NCBI RefSeq assembly: GCF_900101545.1
Contig: NZ_FMZU01000008.1
Coordinates: forward strand, 124,001 to 188,000
DNA from: Variovorax sp. CF079
Lineage (GTDB): Bacteria; Pseudomonadota; Gammaproteobacteria; Burkholderiales; Burkholderiaceae_C
Length of the DNA: 64,000 bases
Direction: 5' to 3'
Under the pieces are notes generated by a model. The model worked only from the letters and a program-made list of their open reading frames with translations, did not search any database and was not told the DNA's origin. The position numbers were made by a program, and so were the translations under genes. Positions 62,101-64,000 of the stretch are shown here, piece by piece (the first letter of the stretch is position 1; each line of letters starts with the position of its first letter).

Positions 62101-62194
62101 AGGCCCCTTGGTGCTGGTGGAAACCCGTCGCGACCTCGGCAATATGGTGCTGCCATTCGAAGAAGCCGGGCGCGAGGCCGGCGTGCGCCAGTAA
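59174..62194 (+). CDS. rne: Ribonuclease E
   Basis: Main endoribonuclease of mRNA decay and rRNA/tRNA processing. It has 1006 residues. The N-terminal half has the S1 domain (about 35-120), the 5'-sensor region, the DNase I-like site with Asp301 (SVDVNSARAIKGGD) and Asp344 (IVIDFIDMDE), and the zinc link Cys402/Cys405 (CPRCGGSGH). From about 535 the tail is unstructured: a Pro/Ala stretch, a short helix GLFGWIKSLFGA (a likely membrane-contact helix), then several hundred residues of Arg/Gly/Glu-rich repeats and a conserved-looking end near 910-1000. The tail is the expected degradosome scaffold. Confidence 0.97.
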   Translation: MKRMLINATQAEERRLAIVDGQKLLDYEIEIEGREQRKGNIYKAVVTRVEPSLEACFVDYGEDRHGFLPFKEISKQYFAEGVSASQARIQDAIREGQELVVQVEKEERGNKGAALTTFISLAGRYVVLMPNNPRGGGVSRRIEGDDRAELKEAMDQLEYPKGMSIIARTAGIGRSAPELQWDLNYLLKLWAAIDGAAKGGKGAFLIYQESSLVIRAIRDYFNHDIGDILIDTDDIYDQAQQFMAHVMPEHAARVKRYRDDAALFSRFQIEHQIESAYARTVQLPSGGAIVIDHTEALVSVDVNSARAIKGGDIEETATRTNLEAADEVARQMRLRDLGGLIVIDFIDMDESKNRREVESRLRDALRQDRARVQFGSISKFGLMEMSRQRLKPALSEGSSIPCPRCGGSGHIRDTESSALQILRIIQEESMKDNTAAVHVQVPVEVASFLLNEKRPEIAKIELKQRVTVLMVPNKTLETPNYKLERLKHDDPRLDHIEASYKMADEIEDPTSVTRRSQEPTNKQTPVIKGVLPDAPAPAAMPKPEAVRPPAVAPAPAPAAATPVARAPAESGLFGWIKSLFGAAPVPPPVPPTIPVEAPKPRRDARGGRDGEARTARDGEQRRGGRGEGRGGRDGERRGGRSGERREGERREGREVRGEARNDSQVREPREPREARAPRDGERRGRGERRDSDQRQLPTEASDVQLDAQAIAPNAFAGDEGAPPAERAPRGRGERRERGERSADAARERTGDAARAANADSSQQQDGASADRGARGGREERAPRGERNEGRRERRNEGAPRPVETPSAAEVQSLAAGPTEMGSADEAAASGDSAPRRDGDERRGRSRDRYGRDRRERSPREEGEAIAAASALSPAPAGAYDGIEIDTAPSAPRTERPAVAPSMPIVVEAKPATSRALPKVQPFELPLDELAQVAEGSGLHWVNSDAERVAQVRAAIAAEPKPIHVPRERPPAIVIDEGPLVLVETRRDLGNMVLPFEEAGREAGVRQ

Positions 62195-62203
62195 GCACAG
62201 TGC

Positions 62204-62232
62204 AGAGGGAGGCAGCCCGCCTCCCTCTTGTT
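62204..62232 (+). terminator. Intrinsic terminator after rne
   Basis: A perfect 10-bp stem AGAGGGAGGC/GCCTCCCTCT with a 5-base loop starts 10 bp after the rne stop and is followed by TTGTT. Confidence 0.85.
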
Positions 62233-62753
62233 CGACATCGGCAGTTCCTGCCAAACCATTTTGGGGGCCTGCGCCAGCGTCAGCGCCGCCCACTGCGCAT
62301 CGCTATCGCTTGCCATGCCGCTTACCCAGCGCGCCATTGCAACTTCTTTACAGCCCCGAATACCCCACCAAGCTGCTGCGGTAGCTTTTTGTAATCCTTT
62401 TGGATTCTTGCGGCACGCCATATGCTTGCTGCGCCGCAGCAACTCCGTAAGCAAGAACTAAGTCACGAAATCGATGAACGGCGCTTGCAAACAACACTCA
62501 CTCGTCAATAAGCGTTAACATGTTGTCATACAAAAGACCTACACCTCAGGCGAATATGCTGCACTGCACCAAATCAGTGTAGAGGCTTGTTCACAGAGTG
62601 CGCAACTTACATCGCTCAACGAAGGGTGTACGTCTTTTGTTCACAAGACAACGAAGGAATCTTGTGTTCAAATTCTTGCGAATAGTAGTAAAGCGTTACA
62701 CTGCCACGCTCTGACTCTGAAGTTGAGGCAGCACCCGTCTGGGGGATATTTAA
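62233..62753. promoter_or_regulatory. Upstream region of the exopolysaccharide locus
   Basis: About 520 bp without a convincing gene, clearly AT-richer than its surroundings from about 62440. TTGTTCACA occurs at 62587-62595 and again at 62637-62645, exactly 50 bp apart, with a relative (TTGTGTTCA) at 62662-62670. These are candidate regulator sites. GGGGGAT at 62740-62746 is the ribosome site of the sugar transferase. No promoter hexamers are clear. Confidence 0.4.
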
Positions 62754-63476
62754 ATGTTTCGTTCCGACTCGACCGCACACGGCAACGTGGTCCGACGCTT
62801 CACCCCTGATGGCGGCGGATCGTCCGCGCCTCCAGCGTACGTACAACCACGCAGACTCACTCGTCTCGAACGCGCGACGAAGCGCGCCATCGACATCGTG
62901 GGCGCGCTGACCTTCTTCATTCTCTTCGGGCCCCTCTATCTGCTCGTTGCACTCGGCGTGCGCATCAGCATGGGCCGTCCGGTCCACTTCTGGCAGAACC
63001 GCCTTGGAGAAAGCGGCCAGAGGTTTCGCTTCTACAAGTTCCGCTCGATGGTGCACAACTCCGAAGTGGTGCTGGACGAATTCCTGAGCCGCAACGACAT
63101 GGCCCGCACCGAGTGGGACACTTTTCAGAAGCTCGAGAAGGATCCGCGCATCACGCCCATCGGCCAGTTCATCCGCAAGCTGAGCCTCGACGAACTGCCC
63201 CAGTTCTGGAACGTGCTCAAGGGCGACATGAGCCTGGTCGGTCCGCGCCCCTGCATGGAGCGTCAGCGCAGCCTCTACGGCAAGGGCTGGGAACACTATT
63301 GCGCCATGCGCCCCGGGATCACGGGCCTGTGGCAGGTCAGCGGCCGCAACCGCCTGTCCTACGCAAGACGGGTCGAACTCGACATGGAGTACGTCAGCAA
63401 CTGGTCGTTGTGGCTCGACATCAAGATTCTGTTGAAGACCGTGCGTGCAGTCATCACCGGAGAGGGTTCGAGGTGA
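62754..63476 (+). CDS. Undecaprenyl-phosphate sugar-1-phosphate transferase (WcaJ/RfbP C-terminal type)
   Basis: Starts exopolysaccharide repeat-unit synthesis by moving a sugar phosphate to undecaprenyl phosphate. It has 240 residues: a disordered N-terminus of about 40, one membrane helix (about 47-70, [20 protein letters not shown]), and the cytosolic catalytic domain with [49 protein letters not shown] and [13 protein letters not shown]. This is the short PglC/EpsL form without the N-terminal helices of full WcaJ. Sugar specificity cannot be read. Its stop overlaps manC (GTGA). Confidence 0.94.
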   Translation: MFRSDSTAHGNVVRRFTPDGGGSSAPPAYVQPRRLTRLERATKRAIDIVGALTFFILFGPLYLLVALGVRISMGRPVHFWQNRLGESGQRFRFYKFRSMVHNSEVVLDEFLSRNDMARTEWDTFQKLEKDPRITPIGQFIRKLSLDELPQFWNVLKGDMSLVGPRPCMERQRSLYGKGWEHYCAMRPGITGLWQVSGRNRLSYARRVELDMEYVSNWSLWLDIKILLKTVRAVITGEGSR

Positions 63477-64000
63477 GCGTCATTCAGCCGATCGTCCTCT
63501 GCGGCGGCAGCGGCACCCGCCTGTGGCCGCTGTCGCGCAAGACCCTGCCCAAGCAATTCGTCCCGCTGATCGACAACAAGAACCTGCTGGTGCTCACGCT
63601 CGAACGTCTCCGTCGGTTGAATACCGAGGTGACTTGCGTTGCGGCAGAAGAGCACCGCTTCCTGGTTCAGGAAAGCATCGAAGCAGCGGATGTTTGCGGC
63701 AAGCAACTGCTCGAGCCGATGGCACGCAACACGGCGGCCGCCATGTCGGCGATTGCCCTTCTGGCCGACCCGGAACAACTGCTGCTGTTCGCACCCGCCG
63801 ATCACCACATCCCGGATGCAGACCGCTTCGTCGCCACGATTCAGAAGGGGATTCCTGCCGCGCTGGCCGGATACCTCGTGACTTTCGGTGTGGAGCCGAC
63901 TTTTCCCAGTACCGCCTACGGCTACATCCGCCAGGGCAACAAGCTCGATGAGGCATTGGGCGAAGAGGCGGGTCATGCCGTGGCCGCATTCGTCGAGAAG
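63473..64000 (+). CDS. manC: Mannose-1-phosphate guanylyltransferase (partial, C-terminus beyond right edge)
   Basis: Makes GDP-mannose for exopolysaccharide; the family often also has a C-terminal mannose-6-phosphate isomerase domain, not visible here. 176 residues are present. The nucleotide-binding signature is LCGGSGTRLWPLSRKTLPKQF (positions 9-29), with EPMARNTAAAMSAIAL near 82 and LLFAPADHHIPD near 105, then GYLVTFGVEPTFPSTAYGYIR. It starts at GTG 63473, overlapping the sugar transferase stop, so both belong to one operon running out of the window. Confidence 0.92.
   Translation, partial: MSVIQPIVLCGGSGTRLWPLSRKTLPKQFVPLIDNKNLLVLTLERLRRLNTEVTCVAAEEHRFLVQESIEAADVCGKQLLEPMARNTAAAMSAIALLADPEQLLLFAPADHHIPDADRFVATIQKGIPAALAGYLVTFGVEPTFPSTAYGYIRQGNKLDEALGEEAGHAVAAFVEK

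Noticed and set aside
61930..62454. A 174-codon minus-strand frame crossing the rne 3' end
   Set aside because: Its first part looks somewhat protein-like, but it runs through the rne terminator into rne antisense and has no supporting ribosome site or family.

Overview
The window is a dense, GC-rich (mid-60s percent by eye) stretch of a bacterial chromosome with almost no accessory DNA. Gene content and order (acnB/tam/mdh next to sdhCDAB-sdhE-gltA; leuCDB-asd-fimV-truA-trpFBA-accD; yceD-rpmF-plsX-fabHDG-acpP-fabF-rpoE-rseA-rseB-htrA-lepA-lepB-rnc-era-recO-pdxJ-acpS-nagZ) point to a betaproteobacterium of order Burkholderiales, family Comamonadaceae. A Variovorax-like organism is my best guess, from gene order and from a repeat at 35041-35130 that I recall from that group. 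I see no tRNA, rRNA, CRISPR array, transposase or prophage.

Layout. (1) 1-15650 is a TCA-cycle region: aconitase A (cut by the left edge), a small membrane protein diverging from an XRE regulator, aconitase B, an exported protein, a CitE-like lyase, trans-aconitate methyltransferase and malate dehydrogenase on the minus strand. On the plus strand follow a GntR regulator, succinate dehydrogenase with its flavinylation factor SdhE, and citrate synthase. (2) 15770-28924, plus strand: an entericidin-like lipoprotein, a LysR regulator with leuCDB, asd, the polar hub protein FimV, truA, trpF-trpB-trpA and accD. (3) 28936-33579: a YggT protein, a Lon-domain protein, lysS and two coupled genes for an Hsp70-like protein and a YgjP-like zinc protease. 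(4) 33576-41570, minus strand: nagZ back to lepA, with rnc, era, recO, pdxJ and acpS joined mostly by 4-bp ATGA overlaps. (5) 42093-52994, minus strand: the sigma-E envelope stress genes and the whole fatty-acid synthesis cluster, ending upstream in rpmF and yceD. (6) 53033-58633: maf, an RsmI-like methyltransferase, an MFS transporter, and facing them sppA, a Rieske protein, a HAD phosphatase and rluC, which diverges from rne (59174-62194). (7) From 62754 an exopolysaccharide locus begins (undecaprenyl-phosphate sugar transferase, then manC), cut by the right edge.

Functionally this is a core-metabolism and cell-envelope segment. Carbon enters the TCA cycle through GltA, AcnA/B, Sdh and Mdh. 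Tam is a damage-control enzyme for trans-aconitate. The Leu, Trp and lysine/threonine-branch genes are linked with accD, and the fab/plsX genes with ribosomal protein L32 and sigma-E, tying lipid synthesis to growth and envelope stress.

No obvious new multi-gene system is present. The unexplained signals are in gaps between genes: a repeat that forms a 29-codon reading frame exactly bridging pdxJ and acpS; a 520-bp region before lepA with a 16-codon ORF behind a perfect Shine-Dalgarno sequence, a DnaA-box match and a short promoter-to-terminator unit; a terminator-like hairpin pressed against the plsX start; and clean palindromes beside three regulator genes.
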